From Anaerolineales bacterium (GTDB lineage: Bacteria > Chloroflexota > Anaerolineae > Anaerolineales > Anaerolineaceae), in NCBI GenBank assembly GCA_020060485.1, contig JAGVAB010000083.1, positions 1-30,310 on the forward strand: 30,310 nucleotides of DNA, read 5' to 3'. Both the position numbers and the translations under genes were made by a program. The notes beneath the pieces were generated by a model. It searched no databases. It saw nothing but the letters and a program-made list of their open reading frames with translations, and was not told where the DNA came from. Shown here piece after piece: positions 17,198 to 27,480 of the stretch (within the stretch, counting starts at the first letter, position 1; each line of letters starts with the position of its first letter).

Positions 17198-18205
17198 TTA
17201 AGGCTGGATCAGACTCCGCCGTAGAATATCACGCAAACCAGCAGCCTTTGCTGCCCCCTGGGCAGTACAGGTTGTCGGGTTGTCAACAAGGTAGGCAGGA
17301 ATACCCAATGCCTTGGTCAAATATTTGTCGATGCCTCGCAGCAAAGAAGTACCACCACACAACGCCACGCCCCGGTCAATGATATCGGAGATCAACTCTG
17401 GAGGCGTCTTTTCCAGTACGCGCCTGGCATTATCTGCGATTTCATCCAATGGGTCTTTCAATGCCTCAACAAGATCATCCGTGGTCAGGGTGAGCGGCCT
17501 CGGCAGGCCGGATACCTGATCCTGGCCCTGAATTTCCATGGAACCCTGCTCCTCTTGAGGTACTGCGGCGCCAATACGGATCTTAAGCTGTTCGGCTGTC
17601 GGCTGGCCGATCACGAGTCCGTAACGTTTGCGCACATATTGAATGATGGCATCGTCCAGGCGCAAACCGCCCGAGCGCGAGGTCTCGGCAGACACAATGC
17701 CATTCATTGCCAGCACGGCCGCCTGGGATGTGCCCCCGCCCAAAGCCAGGATCATGTTCCCGGAAGGAGTAGCAATAGGCAGGTCAACTCCTAATGCGGC
17801 TGCCAAGGGCTGCTGGATTAAATACACATCCCGGCTGCCTGCCCCAAGCCCTGCTTCATGCACAGCCCGTGTTTCCACACTGGTAACACCGTAAGGTACG
17901 GTGATAATCACCCGCGGCCGGAAGATTAACATCGGCCCGCTGACTTTCTTGATCAGGAAGTTCAATAATCTCTCGGTGATCTCGTATTCGGCGATCACCC
18001 CATTTTGCATCGGCCGCACCACCTCAATGCTATCGGGCACCCGGCCTAACATATCCTTTGCCGCCTGTCCCCACTCCACAAGCTTTTGTTCTTCTACAAT
18101 AATTGCAACAACAGTCGGTTCCTGAAGCAAAATCTGATTGCCTTCAGCGATGACAGTGTTCATTGTTCCCAGGTCTATCCCCAAGTCTCTTGAAAAAACT
18201 GGCAT
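17198..18205 (-). CDS. mreB: MreB-family actin-like cell-shape protein, atypical ATPase site
   Basis: Actin-fold protein of 335 aa, normally a membrane-associated filament guiding cell-wall synthesis. Phosphate-1 loop GIDLGTMNT (about 9-17) and C-terminal CGGTSLLRGID are conserved. Two positions central to ATP hydrolysis are altered: IEEP is IQQP (Q131-Q132-P133), and the Asp of DIGGGT is Ala (A154 in LALGGGT). Nucleotide binding may persist while hydrolysis is impaired. It follows atpC by 23 nt as the last gene of the leftward cluster, with AGGAA before the ATG. A rodZ-like partner gene lies about 8 kb away. Placement as MreB rather than Mbl/MreBH-like or DnaK-like is firm from overall similarity; which paralogue it is cannot be told. 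Confidence 0.93.
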   Translation of the reverse strand: MPVFSRDLGIDLGTMNTVIAEGNQILLQEPTVVAIIVEEQKLVEWGQAAKDMLGRVPDSIEVVRPMQNGVIAEYEITERLLNFLIKKVSGPMLIFRPRVIITVPYGVTSVETRAVHEAGLGAGSRDVYLIQQPLAAALGVDLPIATPSGNMILALGGGTSQAAVLAMNGIVSAETSRSGGLRLDDAIIQYVRKRYGLVIGQPTAEQLKIRIGAAVPQEEQGSMEIQGQDQVSGLPRPLTLTTDDLVEALKDPLDEIADNARRVLEKTPPELISDIIDRGVALCGGTSLLRGIDKYLTKALGIPAYLVDNPTTCTAQGAAKAAGLRDILRRSLIQP

Positions 18206-18228
18206 TCTATTTGTGTTCCTTCCTGAAC

Positions 18229-18648
18229 TTAATCGCGGTTGTGCTGGTAGCGGCGCAACGCTTCAAGACGTACATTCGAACGGCGCAATGCATCCCAAAT
18301 TTCCAATTCTTCATCCGCTGTGAAGCGTCTCTTTTTCTTTAATTTTCGTTCTGCCTGACGTTTTGCTTCTTCTACTTTCTGTTCATTAATCTCATTCAAG
18401 CTTTCGGCTGCATCAGCCAGCACGGTTACAAGCTGTGGTTGAATTTCAGCCAAACCACCAAATACAGCGAACACTTTTTCATCTTCGGCCAACTGCACCC
18501 TGATAATGCCATATTTTAAGACAGTTAGCAAGGGTGAATGTTCAGGCAAAATACTGATCTGCCCATCCTCCCCGGGCAAGCTCACCATGTCAGCCTCACC
18601 CTGAAATACGATCCGCTCTTGTGTAACAATTTCGCATAAAATGCTCAT
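18229..18648 (-). CDS. atpC: ATP synthase F1 epsilon subunit
   Basis: Epsilon subunit of 139 aa. It has an N-terminal beta-sandwich (VSLPGEDGQISILPEHSPLLTVL) and a C-terminal two-helix, highly charged part (KRQAERKLKKKRR) that can inhibit ATP hydrolysis by extending into F1. The start is ATG 18648. It follows atpD by 15 nt, in the standard A-G-D-C order. Confidence 0.95.
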   Translation of the reverse strand: MSILCEIVTQERIVFQGEADMVSLPGEDGQISILPEHSPLLTVLKYGIIRVQLAEDEKVFAVFGGLAEIQPQLVTVLADAAESLNEINEQKVEEAKRQAERKLKKKRRFTADEELEIWDALRRSNVRLEALRRYQHNRD

Positions 18649-18663
18649 GCTGTCCCTGAACTC

Positions 18664-20064
<1,401 letters not shown>

Positions 20065-20092
20065 TCACTCCGCTAATATCTGATTCTGCCAG

Positions 20093-21001
20093 TCAGTCTT
20101 CATTGGCAGCATGTTCTTGAAGGGCTTCTGCCGCCCCACTAATATCCAGGATTTCGTTGGTAATGTCCTTTTGACGGGTTTTGTGATATCGCATTTGCAG
20201 CGAACCCATCAATTCTTTAGCATTTTTTGTGGCACTGTGCATGGAGACCATCCGAATGGTGTGCTCACTGGCCTCCGCCGAGAGCACCGCCACATACACT
20301 TGCAAAGCAATGTACCGCGGCAGGATCACATCAATAACCTGCCGCTTATCCGGCTCATAGAGAAAAATGGAGCGGGCAGAAGTTGCCTGGTTGCCTAGGA
20401 CACGCGCCTGTCCATGACGACCCTCCTCCAATGGCAAAAGCTTGCGCACCATAACCCTTTGTACTGCCCGATCAACGTATTCCGTGAAACACAGGAATAC
20501 CTCATCACAGGAGCGCGTCAAATAAGACTCCAGCGCCAGATTGCCAATGCCAATAATCTGTTTCAAATCCTGCCCGATATCCAAACCGGAATATTCCGCC
20601 AGCATATCTTTCCCTCTATGAGCCAGCATGTCTCCCCCGCGGCTGCCCACAGCTATATACGAAACAGGGTGGGGATAATCTTTGAATTTGTTCAGCGCAG
20701 CCCGCACAACGTTCATGTTGTATCCACCCGCCAATCCCCGGTCACTGGTGATGACAATAACCAGCGCGCTTTTAGGACTCGGACGAGGCGCCAGCAGCGG
20801 ATGCAAATCACTTCCCTCTGGTTGGCCAGCAAGATGCAGCACAACTCTCCATGCCCGGTCAGCATATGGCCGGGTGGCATGCAAAAGCTGGGTAGCCTGA
20901 CGTGCCTTGCTTACGCTGACAGCCTCCAGCGCGCGGGTCACCTTGGAGATATTACCCACGCTGCGGATATGAAATCTCATTTCATTCTTTGATGTTGCCA
21001 T
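20093..21001 (-). CDS. atpG: ATP synthase F1 gamma subunit
   Basis: Central-stalk rotor subunit of 302 aa. The N-terminal coiled coil is MRFHIRSVGNISKVTRALEAV and its C-terminal partner is EHTIRMVSMHSATKNAKELM, both typical. I start it at ATG 21001, which leaves 11 nt after the atpA stop. The open frame continues upstream to 21163, but that part lies inside atpA and shows no gamma similarity. Shine-Dalgarno pairing is weak, as expected if translation is coupled to atpA. A conserved middle segment, SDRGLAGGYNMNVV, confirms the family. Confidence 0.95.
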   Translation of the reverse strand: MATSKNEMRFHIRSVGNISKVTRALEAVSVSKARQATQLLHATRPYADRAWRVVLHLAGQPEGSDLHPLLAPRPSPKSALVIVITSDRGLAGGYNMNVVRAALNKFKDYPHPVSYIAVGSRGGDMLAHRGKDMLAEYSGLDIGQDLKQIIGIGNLALESYLTRSCDEVFLCFTEYVDRAVQRVMVRKLLPLEEGRHGQARVLGNQATSARSIFLYEPDKRQVIDVILPRYIALQVYVAVLSAEASEHTIRMVSMHSATKNAKELMGSLQMRYHKTRQKDITNEILDISGAAEALQEHAANED

Positions 21002-21012
21002 TTCCAATGCGC

Positions 21013-22701
21013 CTAATGCTTCAACTGCCAGGATGACGCAAAAGACTCCAGCGCCTCCATAAGACGGGTTTCTGCTTCGCCTTCCAATCTGGTTGTCTGC
21101 ATGATCCTTCGTCGCATCCCCGGATAATGCGCCTTGAGATACAGGATCAAATCCTCTCCCCAAAGCAGCACAGTTTCCACAGGCACATTATCGCAGTACC
21201 CATGAATACCGGCATAGAGAATGATCACCTGATCTGCCAGTGAAACCGGGGCATATTGAGGTTGGTTGAGCATTGCCTGCAAGCGTTTACCGCGTTCCAG
21301 CTGTGCCAGACTGGCTTTATCAAGATCAGAATTGAATTGGGCAAAAGCTTCCAGCTCGTGGTAAGAAGCCATCTCCAAACGCAGACGGCCGGCCACCATT
21401 TTCATGGCACTGGTCTGGGCAGCGCCACCCACCCGGGACACTGAAATGCCCACGTTGATCGCCGGGCGCAACCCGGCATGGAACAAATCTGCTTCCAGGT
21501 AAATCTGCCCATCCGTTATGGAGATCACATTTGTAGGTATGAAGGAGGAAACATCACCCAGCAGGGTTTCAATGATAGGCAATGCAGTCAACGATCCGCC
21601 GCTGCCGCGCACTTTTGCCAGCCGATACTGATCAGGAGTATCCATCTTCTCCATGGCTTCCTGGGCATCAGCCAGTGAGCGCGGTCCGCCATACACCTTA
21701 CCATTTACAGCATCATACTCTTCCGCCAATTCTCCAGCCCAGTCCTTTGGTACCACCACATAACGGTTTGCCAACCGCGCAGCGCGCTCCAGCAAGCGCG
21801 AATGCAGGTAAAAAATATCTCCCGGGTAGGCCTCACGCCCTGGAGGGCGACGCATGAGGAGTGAAAGCTCGCGATATGCCCAGGCATGCTTGGAAAGGTC
21901 ATCATAGACGATCAGGGCATCCTGCCCGCCTTCCATGAATGCTTCGCCAATGGCGCAGCCTGCATAGGGGGCGATATACTGCAATGTAACCGAATCATCA
22001 GCAGCAGCCGCCACCACAATCGTATGATCCATGGCCCCGTTCCGCTCCAGAACACTAACCGTGCGGGCTATGGAGGATTTCTTCTGTCCGATCGCCACAT
22101 AAATGCAGACCACATTCTTGTCGCGTTGGTTGATGATGGCATCGATTGCCAGCGCCGTCTTGCCGGTCTGCCGGTCGCCAATGATCAATTGGCGCTGCCC
22201 ACGACCCACCGGGATCATGGCATCAATCGCTTTGATCCCGGTCTGGAGGGGTGTATCAACGTCCTGACGGTCTACGATGCCGGGGGCGGGATTCTCCACT
22301 GGCCGGTAGCTGTCAAAATTAAGCTTGCCTACATCGTCCAGCGGCCTTCCCAGCGCATCCACAACCCGGCCAATCAACCCGGCACCCACCGGAACAGAGA
22401 CGATCCTGCCGGTTGATTTCACGATCATGCCTTCAGATATGGCCGTATAGTCCCCCATAACTGCCACACCCACTCTGTCCTTCTTAAGGTTGAAAGCGAT
22501 GCCAAAAGCTCTGTTGGCGAATTCTACAATTTCCTGGGAATGGACGCTGTTCAAGCCAGTAACCTGTGCAATACCATCCGCCGCCTCAAGCACTGTGCCT
22601 ACATCTCTTACATCATATTTCGGCCGGAAAGAGTTGATCTGATGTTTGAGATCCGCTGTCAGCCTTGCCAGGATTTCATCAGATCGATCAGAATTTGCCA
22701 T
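21013..22701 (-). CDS. atpA: ATP synthase F1 alpha subunit with internal insertion
   Basis: Non-catalytic alpha subunit of 562 aa, about 50-60 longer than the usual 500-510. P-loop GDRQTGKT is at 175-182 and the arginine finger in [14 protein letters not shown] is R423. The extra length lies at about residues 311-367, between [11 protein letters not shown] and [12 protein letters not shown], where most bacteria have only a few residues. The insert ([10 protein letters not shown]...[10 protein letters not shown]) has no recognised motif. GGGAG precedes ATG 22701. atpH, which normally sits directly upstream, is absent; the upstream neighbour is a methylmalonyl-CoA epimerase gene. Confidence 0.96.
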   Translation of the reverse strand: MANSDRSDEILARLTADLKHQINSFRPKYDVRDVGTVLEAADGIAQVTGLNSVHSQEIVEFANRAFGIAFNLKKDRVGVAVMGDYTAISEGMIVKSTGRIVSVPVGAGLIGRVVDALGRPLDDVGKLNFDSYRPVENPAPGIVDRQDVDTPLQTGIKAIDAMIPVGRGQRQLIIGDRQTGKTALAIDAIINQRDKNVVCIYVAIGQKKSSIARTVSVLERNGAMDHTIVVAAAADDSVTLQYIAPYAGCAIGEAFMEGGQDALIVYDDLSKHAWAYRELSLLMRRPPGREAYPGDIFYLHSRLLERAARLANRYVVVPKDWAGELAEEYDAVNGKVYGGPRSLADAQEAMEKMDTPDQYRLAKVRGSGGSLTALPIIETLLGDVSSFIPTNVISITDGQIYLEADLFHAGLRPAINVGISVSRVGGAAQTSAMKMVAGRLRLEMASYHELEAFAQFNSDLDKASLAQLERGKRLQAMLNQPQYAPVSLADQVIILYAGIHGYCDNVPVETVLLWGEDLILYLKAHYPGMRRRIMQTTRLEGEAETRLMEALESFASSWQLKH

Positions 22702-22755
22702 TTTGCTCCCAATCGCGCAGGGGTTGGATCACCCGAACATAATTTCGTGACAACT

Positions 22756-23169
22756 TTAACTGTCCTGAGTCAACTGGTAGAGTTCGACCAAAACTCCACT
22801 GGCGCTCTTGGGATGAATAAATGCCATTTTCCGTCCCTCAAGTTCCAGAGGGGCCTCATTGATCAGGCGGATATTCTTGGCCTTCAAATCCGCCAGCATG
22901 GCTTCAATATCATCCACCTCAAAACAAAGATGATGCATGCCTGCTCCATTTTTTGCCAGGAATTTGGCCACTCCGCTGTTCTCATCAGTGGGTTTGACCA
23001 GCTCCACCTCTCCCTCACCCGCCGGAAGAAAGGCCACCACTGACTTTTGGCTTGGCACATCCTCAATATGGTCAAGAGTCAAACCCAGCGCATCCCGCCA
23101 GAAAAGTAAAGCTTCGTCAATATCTTCAACGGCGATTGCCACGTGATTGATTTTTTTGATTACCGCCAT
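22756..23169 (-). CDS. mce: Methylmalonyl-CoA epimerase
   Basis: Vicinal-oxygen-chelate metalloenzyme of 137 aa that interconverts (2R)- and (2S)-methylmalonyl-CoA in propionate metabolism. Probable metal ligands are H9 in INHVAIAV, a His of GMHHLCFEV (79-80) and E129 in GVLVELYQ. AAAGGAAAGGAA directly precedes ATG 23169. It follows the mutase large subunit by 20 nt, so the two steps are co-expressed, and atpA follows 54 nt downstream. Confidence 0.95.
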   Translation of the reverse strand: MAVIKKINHVAIAVEDIDEALLFWRDALGLTLDHIEDVPSQKSVVAFLPAGEGEVELVKPTDENSGVAKFLAKNGAGMHHLCFEVDDIEAMLADLKAKNIRLINEAPLELEGRKMAFIHPKSASGVLVELYQLTQDS

Positions 23170-23189
23170 TTCCTTTCCTTTCTTTTTGT

Positions 23190-24839
23190 CTATATCCAGG
23201 CCGGGGGTTGGTATTCACCCCACGCGTGCCGCAGCACACCGCAAATCTCTCCCAGCGTCAATCCATTCTCCACGCACTCTATTAACACCGGCATCACATT
23301 TTCATCCGAAACCGCACAAGAGGCCAAACGTCCCAGTAATTCCTGTGCCTTCTGCGCATCCCGGTCATGACGCAGTTGCGCCAGGCGTGTCTTTTGATCC
23401 TGCTCAATGCTGGGATCCACCTTCAGGCGTTCCAGGTCAATCTCCTCCTGCACTTCATACGCATTAACCCCTACCACTACCTGCTCTTTTTTCTCTACTG
23501 CTTTCTGGTAGGCATAAGCTGCATTCTGTATCTCTCCCTGCATGAAACCCCGCTCGATTGCTTCCAGCGCCCCGCCCATGGCATCGATCCGTTCAATATA
23601 GGTTTCTGCCTGCTTTTCGATCTCATCCGTCAGGTTTTCAATCAAATAGGACCCTGCCAGAGGATCGATCGTGTCTGCTACGCCAGACTCTTGGGCAATG
23701 ATCTGTTGGGTACGCAAAGCCACCCGCACTGCTTTTTCACTCGGCAGCCACAGGGCTTCATCCATACTGTTGGTATGCAGGGATTGGGTACCGCCCATAA
23801 CTGCGGCCAACGCCTGCAAAGTAACCCGCACCACATTGTTTTCTGGCTGCTGGGCGGTCAAAGTCGACCCGGCAGTTTGTGTGTGAAAACGGAGCATCAT
23901 CGATTTTGGATTCTTTGCCCCAAAACGATCCCGCATGATGCGCGCCCACAATCTGCGCGCCGCCCTGAATTTGGCAACCTCTTCCAGAAAATTGTTGTGG
24001 GCATTGAAAAAGAAAGATAACTGATCGGCGAATTCATCCACTGCCAAACCTGAGGCGATGGCTGCTTCTACATAGGCAATGGCATTCGCCAGGGTGAAAG
24101 CCACTTCCTGAACGGCTGTTGACCCTGCTTCGCGGATATGGTATCCAGAAATGGAGATCGTGTTCCAGTTGGGTACTTCCTGCTTGCAGTACTGAAACAC
24201 GTCCGTAATGAGGCGCATTGAAGGCTTGGGGGCAAAAATATAGGTACCCCTTGCCACATATTCTTTCAGAATATCATTCTGGATGGTTCCGCGCAATTTT
24301 CGGGTTTCCACTCCCTGCCGGCGGGCAACCGCGATATACATCGCCAGCAAAACTGCTGCTGGCGCATTAATCGTCATACTGGTGGATACCTTATCCAGAG
24401 GAATTTCGCGAAACAAAGCTTCCATGTCTTGCAAGGACGAAATCGAAACCCCTACCTTGCCGACTTCGCCCATGGCAATTGCATCATCCGCATCGTACCC
24501 GATCTGAGTCGGCAGGTCAAAGGCCACCGACAAACCAGTCTGGCCTTGCGCCAGCAGATAACGATACCTGGCATTTGATTCCTCAGCAGAGGCATATCCG
24601 GCATACTGACGCATGGTCCAAAACCGGCCCCTGTACATCGTTGGTTGAATGCCCCGCGTGAATGGATATTCACCAGGAAAGCCCTGCTTTAGCAGGTAAT
24701 CATCCTCTGCTGGCAATGCCAGGCGTGGAATATCGATCCCCGAAGTGCTCTTTGCATCCGCAACACGTTCAGGGAAACGATCAATCACCGGTTTCAAAAT
24801 CTCTTTTTCCCACCGTTCCTGCTCAGATTGGATATTCAT
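23190..24839 (-). CDS. Methylmalonyl-CoA mutase large (catalytic) subunit
   Basis: Acyl-CoA mutase catalytic domain of 549 aa, without the C-terminal B12-binding domain, as in two-subunit mutases. Substrate-determining residues match methylmalonyl-CoA mutase: Tyr69 in PTMYRGR and Arg197 in YVARGTY. Isobutyryl-CoA mutases have Phe and Gln at these positions. [26 protein letters not shown] and FRAARRLWA are family blocks. I choose ATG 24839, preceded by GGGAAG; the frame extends to 24977 but the added part lacks family features. The small B12-binding subunit is not in this window. The epimerase gene follows. Confidence 0.94.
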   Translation of the reverse strand: MNIQSEQERWEKEILKPVIDRFPERVADAKSTSGIDIPRLALPAEDDYLLKQGFPGEYPFTRGIQPTMYRGRFWTMRQYAGYASAEESNARYRYLLAQGQTGLSVAFDLPTQIGYDADDAIAMGEVGKVGVSISSLQDMEALFREIPLDKVSTSMTINAPAAVLLAMYIAVARRQGVETRKLRGTIQNDILKEYVARGTYIFAPKPSMRLITDVFQYCKQEVPNWNTISISGYHIREAGSTAVQEVAFTLANAIAYVEAAIASGLAVDEFADQLSFFFNAHNNFLEEVAKFRAARRLWARIMRDRFGAKNPKSMMLRFHTQTAGSTLTAQQPENNVVRVTLQALAAVMGGTQSLHTNSMDEALWLPSEKAVRVALRTQQIIAQESGVADTIDPLAGSYLIENLTDEIEKQAETYIERIDAMGGALEAIERGFMQGEIQNAAYAYQKAVEKKEQVVVGVNAYEVQEEIDLERLKVDPSIEQDQKTRLAQLRHDRDAQKAQELLGRLASCAVSDENVMPVLIECVENGLTLGEICGVLRHAWGEYQPPAWI

Positions 24840-25094
24840 ATTTTTATCTTCCCTCATCTTTTCTGGATGATGAAATACACCACACGAAACCGACCGGAGC
24901 ATGTCCATCCACACCGGCCGATTCTTTAACAAGTATACACCATGACGCTGCGTGCTCGAAAAAATCTGGCAAAGCAATGCTTCACGATTCGTCCAATAAT
25001 CATTTCATGGCATTCGCTCTTCCACTTAACTCTTTGCAAGCCTTGTTTCTCCGTATCAAGGAGGGCCGGGAGAAGGATCACCTTGAGTCATAAT

Positions 25095-25114
25095 GGTCAT
25101 TTGGGGTCATTTGA
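25095..25114 (+). repeat. Tandem 10-bp repeat upstream of the rplI promoter
   Basis: GGTCATTTGG and GGTCATTTGA are consecutive copies with a 10-bp period, about one helical turn. They end 7 bp before the -35 box. This geometry suits an activator site, but no regulator can be named. Confidence 0.6.
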
Positions 25115-25121
25115 TTCTTTG

Positions 25122-25150
25122 TTGACGTAAACCTCAGGCTCTGGTAAAAT
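25122..25150 (+). promoter_or_regulatory. Sigma-70 promoter of rplI
   Basis: TTGACG (25122-25127) and TAAAAT (25145-25150) are separated by exactly 17 bp, each one mismatch from consensus. Transcription should begin near 25157. The leader (to 25210) contains the near-palindrome CTTCGCAGCGAAG (25174-25186). An 8-bp inverted repeat (25152-25159 with 25180-25187) straddles the start point. Confidence 0.85.
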
Positions 25151-25210
25151 TGCTTCGCTCGATGCGTGGTACCCTTCGCAGCGAAGCCAATCAAAGAAAG
25201 GGCTTGAAAA

Positions 25211-25783
25211 ATGAAAGTATTATTACTCAAAGATGTTTACAAACTTGGCCGCGCCGGTGACGTAAAGAAAGTCGCCAATGGTTTTGGCCGCAATTTCCTC
25301 ATCCCGCAAGGTCTGGCTGTACTTGCAACTCCCGGCTCCCTCAAACAGGTCGACCACATTCGTGCCAAAGCAGATGCAATCCGCGTCGCCCTCAACAACG
25401 AAATGGCTGGCGTAGCCGAAAAGCTCAACGACCTGGTGTTGACCTTCCCTGCCAAGGCTGGCGAAACTGGCAAACTCTACGGCTCGATCACCAGCCAGAT
25501 GATTGTTGATGCCATTAAGCAAAAACTTGATGTGGAAATCGACCGGCGCAGCGTCGAGTCCGAACCCCTCAGAACCCTGGGTGAGCACAGTGTCGCAGTG
25601 CGCCTGACCATGGACCTCAATCCCAAGGTCAAGGTGATCGTCCATCGTGAAGGCGAATCGGCTGTTGCACCACAAGAAACACCTGTCCAGGAAGTCATGG
25701 AAGAAGAAATCCCGGCCGCTGTTATCGAAGAAGCGCTCGAAAACACCGGGGAAGTTATCCTGGAAGAGTACGAAGAAGACTGA
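25211..25783 (+). CDS. rplI: 50S ribosomal protein L9 with acidic C-terminal extension
   Basis: L9 of 190 aa. The N-terminal rRNA-binding domain is canonical (MKVLLLKDVYKLGRAGDV, then GFGRNFLIPQGLA), joined by a long helix to the C-terminal domain, which ends near VIVHREGE. L9 is usually 147-150 aa; about 40 extra residues follow here, rich in Glu (EVMEEEIPAAVIEEALE) and ending EEYEED. The tail is in frame with normal codon use, so it is not a frameshift artefact by eye. It is the only gene of its transcript, having its own promoter and terminator. In many bacteria rplI follows rpsR. Confidence 0.96.
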   Translation: MKVLLLKDVYKLGRAGDVKKVANGFGRNFLIPQGLAVLATPGSLKQVDHIRAKADAIRVALNNEMAGVAEKLNDLVLTFPAKAGETGKLYGSITSQMIVDAIKQKLDVEIDRRSVESEPLRTLGEHSVAVRLTMDLNPKVKVIVHREGESAVAPQETPVQEVMEEEIPAAVIEEALENTGEVILEEYEED

Positions 25784-25817
25784 TTCTTGCAGTTTCAATT
25801 TGTCCAGAAACAAGATC

Positions 25818-25861
25818 ACCGGCCGGACGTCACAGCGAATCGCTGGGCCCGGCCGGTTTTT
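25818..25861 (+). terminator. Intrinsic terminator after rplI
   Basis: A 9-bp GC-rich stem (ACCGGCCGG 25818-25826 with 25849-25857) encloses a second 5-bp hairpin (25833-25837 with 25841-25845). It ends in a T run (25857-25861). Confidence 0.9.
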
Positions 25862-25955
25862 CTTAATGCCTGTCAGGACATCTGAACCGGCGACAATGAA
25901 AATGGGATACAATTGTACCGCCTCTGGCAAACAATTATTTGATTAGTTTGGTTTT

Positions 25956-25984
25956 TTGGCAATTAGCGTGTGGGCTAGTAAGCT
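25956..25984 (+). promoter_or_regulatory. Possible promoter of the rodZ-like gene
   Basis: TTGGCA (25956-25961) is a good -35, and TAAGCT (25979-25984) is a poor -10, 17 bp away. Predicted start is about 45 nt before the ATG. An alternative -10, TACAAT, lies near 25913. Confidence 0.3.
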
Positions 25985-26036
25985 TCCACAGCAAAACCCG
26001 GAGAGTCATTAATTCCATGATGATATTGGTTAAGAA

Positions 26037-27464
26037 ATGCCTGAAACAATAGGTCAAAGATTACACCGCATCCGCTCAGAACGCAATCTGACGCTGGAAC
26101 AAATAGCACATGCCACCCACGTTCGCTTGCATTATCTGCGCGCCCTGGAGGAGGATCAACCCAATCAGATGCCTTCAGATGCACAGGGCCGCGGGTTTTT
26201 ACGCCTCTATGCTGGTTATCTCAACATCTCTGCACAGCCCCTCCTGGATGCCTGGCCAGATCAAATTTTGATGGATGAAGTGCAAGCCGTGCAGGATGAT
26301 GCAGACGATGCCGGTTATCAAGAATCACTTCCACCTGCTGAAAGCGCCGCCCCCATTGTCCCCACCCCAGATGTCGAAACGCCTGTCACAGATGACGGGA
26401 AGACAAGCGCCTTAGCTGAAGAAAAAGCGGCAGTTGGAGAAGAAAGCCAGACGATTCCACCTCAACCCTCCTCAACCCAACCTTCTGAAAACTCGGAGGA
26501 GATTTTCAAAAGAATTGGCACCGCCCTGCGGCAGCAGCGCGAAGCCCTCGGCCTTTCTTTAACCGAGATTGAAAATCACACCCACATCCGCCGCCATTAT
26601 CTCGATGCAATCGAATCTGGCCAGACCATTGACCTTCCCAGTCCGGCTCAGGGTCGTGGCATGTTGAAAAACTATGCGCAGTTCTTGAACATGAATGGTG
26701 AAGCTGTTCTGTTGGAGTACGCTGAAGGGCTTCAAATTCGGCGCGAAGAGAAAATTGGGCCTGCACCCGTCAACGCAAAAACCCAGCCAAAAGCCCCCTC
26801 GCCCGTAAAAAAATGGATCACCCTGGACATGATCGTAGGAATATCCGCCATTTTGCTCCTGGTGGTTATCATTGTGTGGGGTATTTCCCAGGTCACCGAA
26901 GCCAGAAAACTGGCTGTTGAACCAACCGCTATTCCCGTTGTGGATATTCTGTTTGCTGACACCAACCAGGAACTGGCTGCCTTGCCGGAAAGCGAGGCCA
27001 CAGTCCAGCCCTTGTCCGAGCAAATCCCCGGCAGTACCCCGCAAGCCAATGAAGCTCCAGCCCCTGCAGCGGAGAATGAGATTCCGCTACAAGGAAGTGC
27101 CCCATTGCAACTTTATCTGGTAGCTTCCCAGCGAGCCTGGGTCAAGGTTACCGCCGATAAAGAAGTGAAATTTGAAGGCCGGGTTGTGCCCGGCAATGCT
27201 TACCCTTTCTCTGCCTCGGATCAGATTGATCTGGTTACGGGTAATGCCGCGGCGCTAAAAGTGTTCTTTAATCAACAGGATCTGGGCATCCTTGGTGAAG
27301 TTGGCCAGCTATTGAACGTCTCATTCACAGTCAGCGGGATGCAGGTGCCCACCCCAGCTGTTCCCCCCACCCAAACCGCCACACCGGTTTTGCCAACGGT
27401 TACGCCTGAAGCTACCAGTACTGTAATGCAACCCACGCCCACTGTGACGCCATTCGTCCCCTAG
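26037..27464 (+). CDS. RodZ-like membrane protein with two HTH domains
   Basis: Protein of 475 aa. Two RodZ-type helix-turn-helix domains occur in tandem (about 5-75 and 157-232), each with the pattern LRQxREALGLSLxEI...IRxHYLxAIE...QGRGxLxxYA. A Pro-rich linker joins them. One transmembrane helix (about 264-284) leads to an outer region with the RodZ C-terminal beta domain (about 356-436) and a Thr/Pro-rich tail. RodZ links cytoplasmic MreB filaments to wall synthesis, so the mreB-like gene in this window is a likely partner. Usual RodZ has one HTH. ATG 26037 has little Shine-Dalgarno; a 12-codon frame (26017-26052) overlaps it. rimO follows after 16 nt. Confidence 0.88.
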   Translation: MPETIGQRLHRIRSERNLTLEQIAHATHVRLHYLRALEEDQPNQMPSDAQGRGFLRLYAGYLNISAQPLLDAWPDQILMDEVQAVQDDADDAGYQESLPPAESAAPIVPTPDVETPVTDDGKTSALAEEKAAVGEESQTIPPQPSSTQPSENSEEIFKRIGTALRQQREALGLSLTEIENHTHIRRHYLDAIESGQTIDLPSPAQGRGMLKNYAQFLNMNGEAVLLEYAEGLQIRREEKIGPAPVNAKTQPKAPSPVKKWITLDMIVGISAILLLVVIIVWGISQVTEARKLAVEPTAIPVVDILFADTNQELAALPESEATVQPLSEQIPGSTPQANEAPAPAAENEIPLQGSAPLQLYLVASQRAWVKVTADKEVKFEGRVVPGNAYPFSASDQIDLVTGNAAALKVFFNQQDLGILGEVGQLLNVSFTVSGMQVPTPAVPPTQTATPVLPTVTPEATSTVMQPTPTVTPFVP

Positions 27465-27480
27465 ATTGTGAACTGTATTT

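Larger units (their letters stand above)
24840..25210. other. Divergent intergenic region between the mutase gene and rplI
   Basis: This 371-bp stretch holds the rplI promoter and leader at the right. At the left is a possible minus-strand -10 for the mutase cluster: TATACT at 24938 to 24933, with no good -35. Short open frames here have no supporting features. Confidence 0.6.

Noticed and set aside
21002..21163. N-terminal extension of the gamma subunit
   Set aside because: This part overlaps atpA and has no gamma similarity; the family start fits ATG 21001.
24840..24977. N-terminal extension of the mutase
   Set aside because: It shows no family similarity, and ATG 24839 has a ribosome-binding site.
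26017..26052. 12-codon frame overlapping the rodZ-like start
   Set aside because: It is very short and has only a distant GGAGAG; it may be chance.
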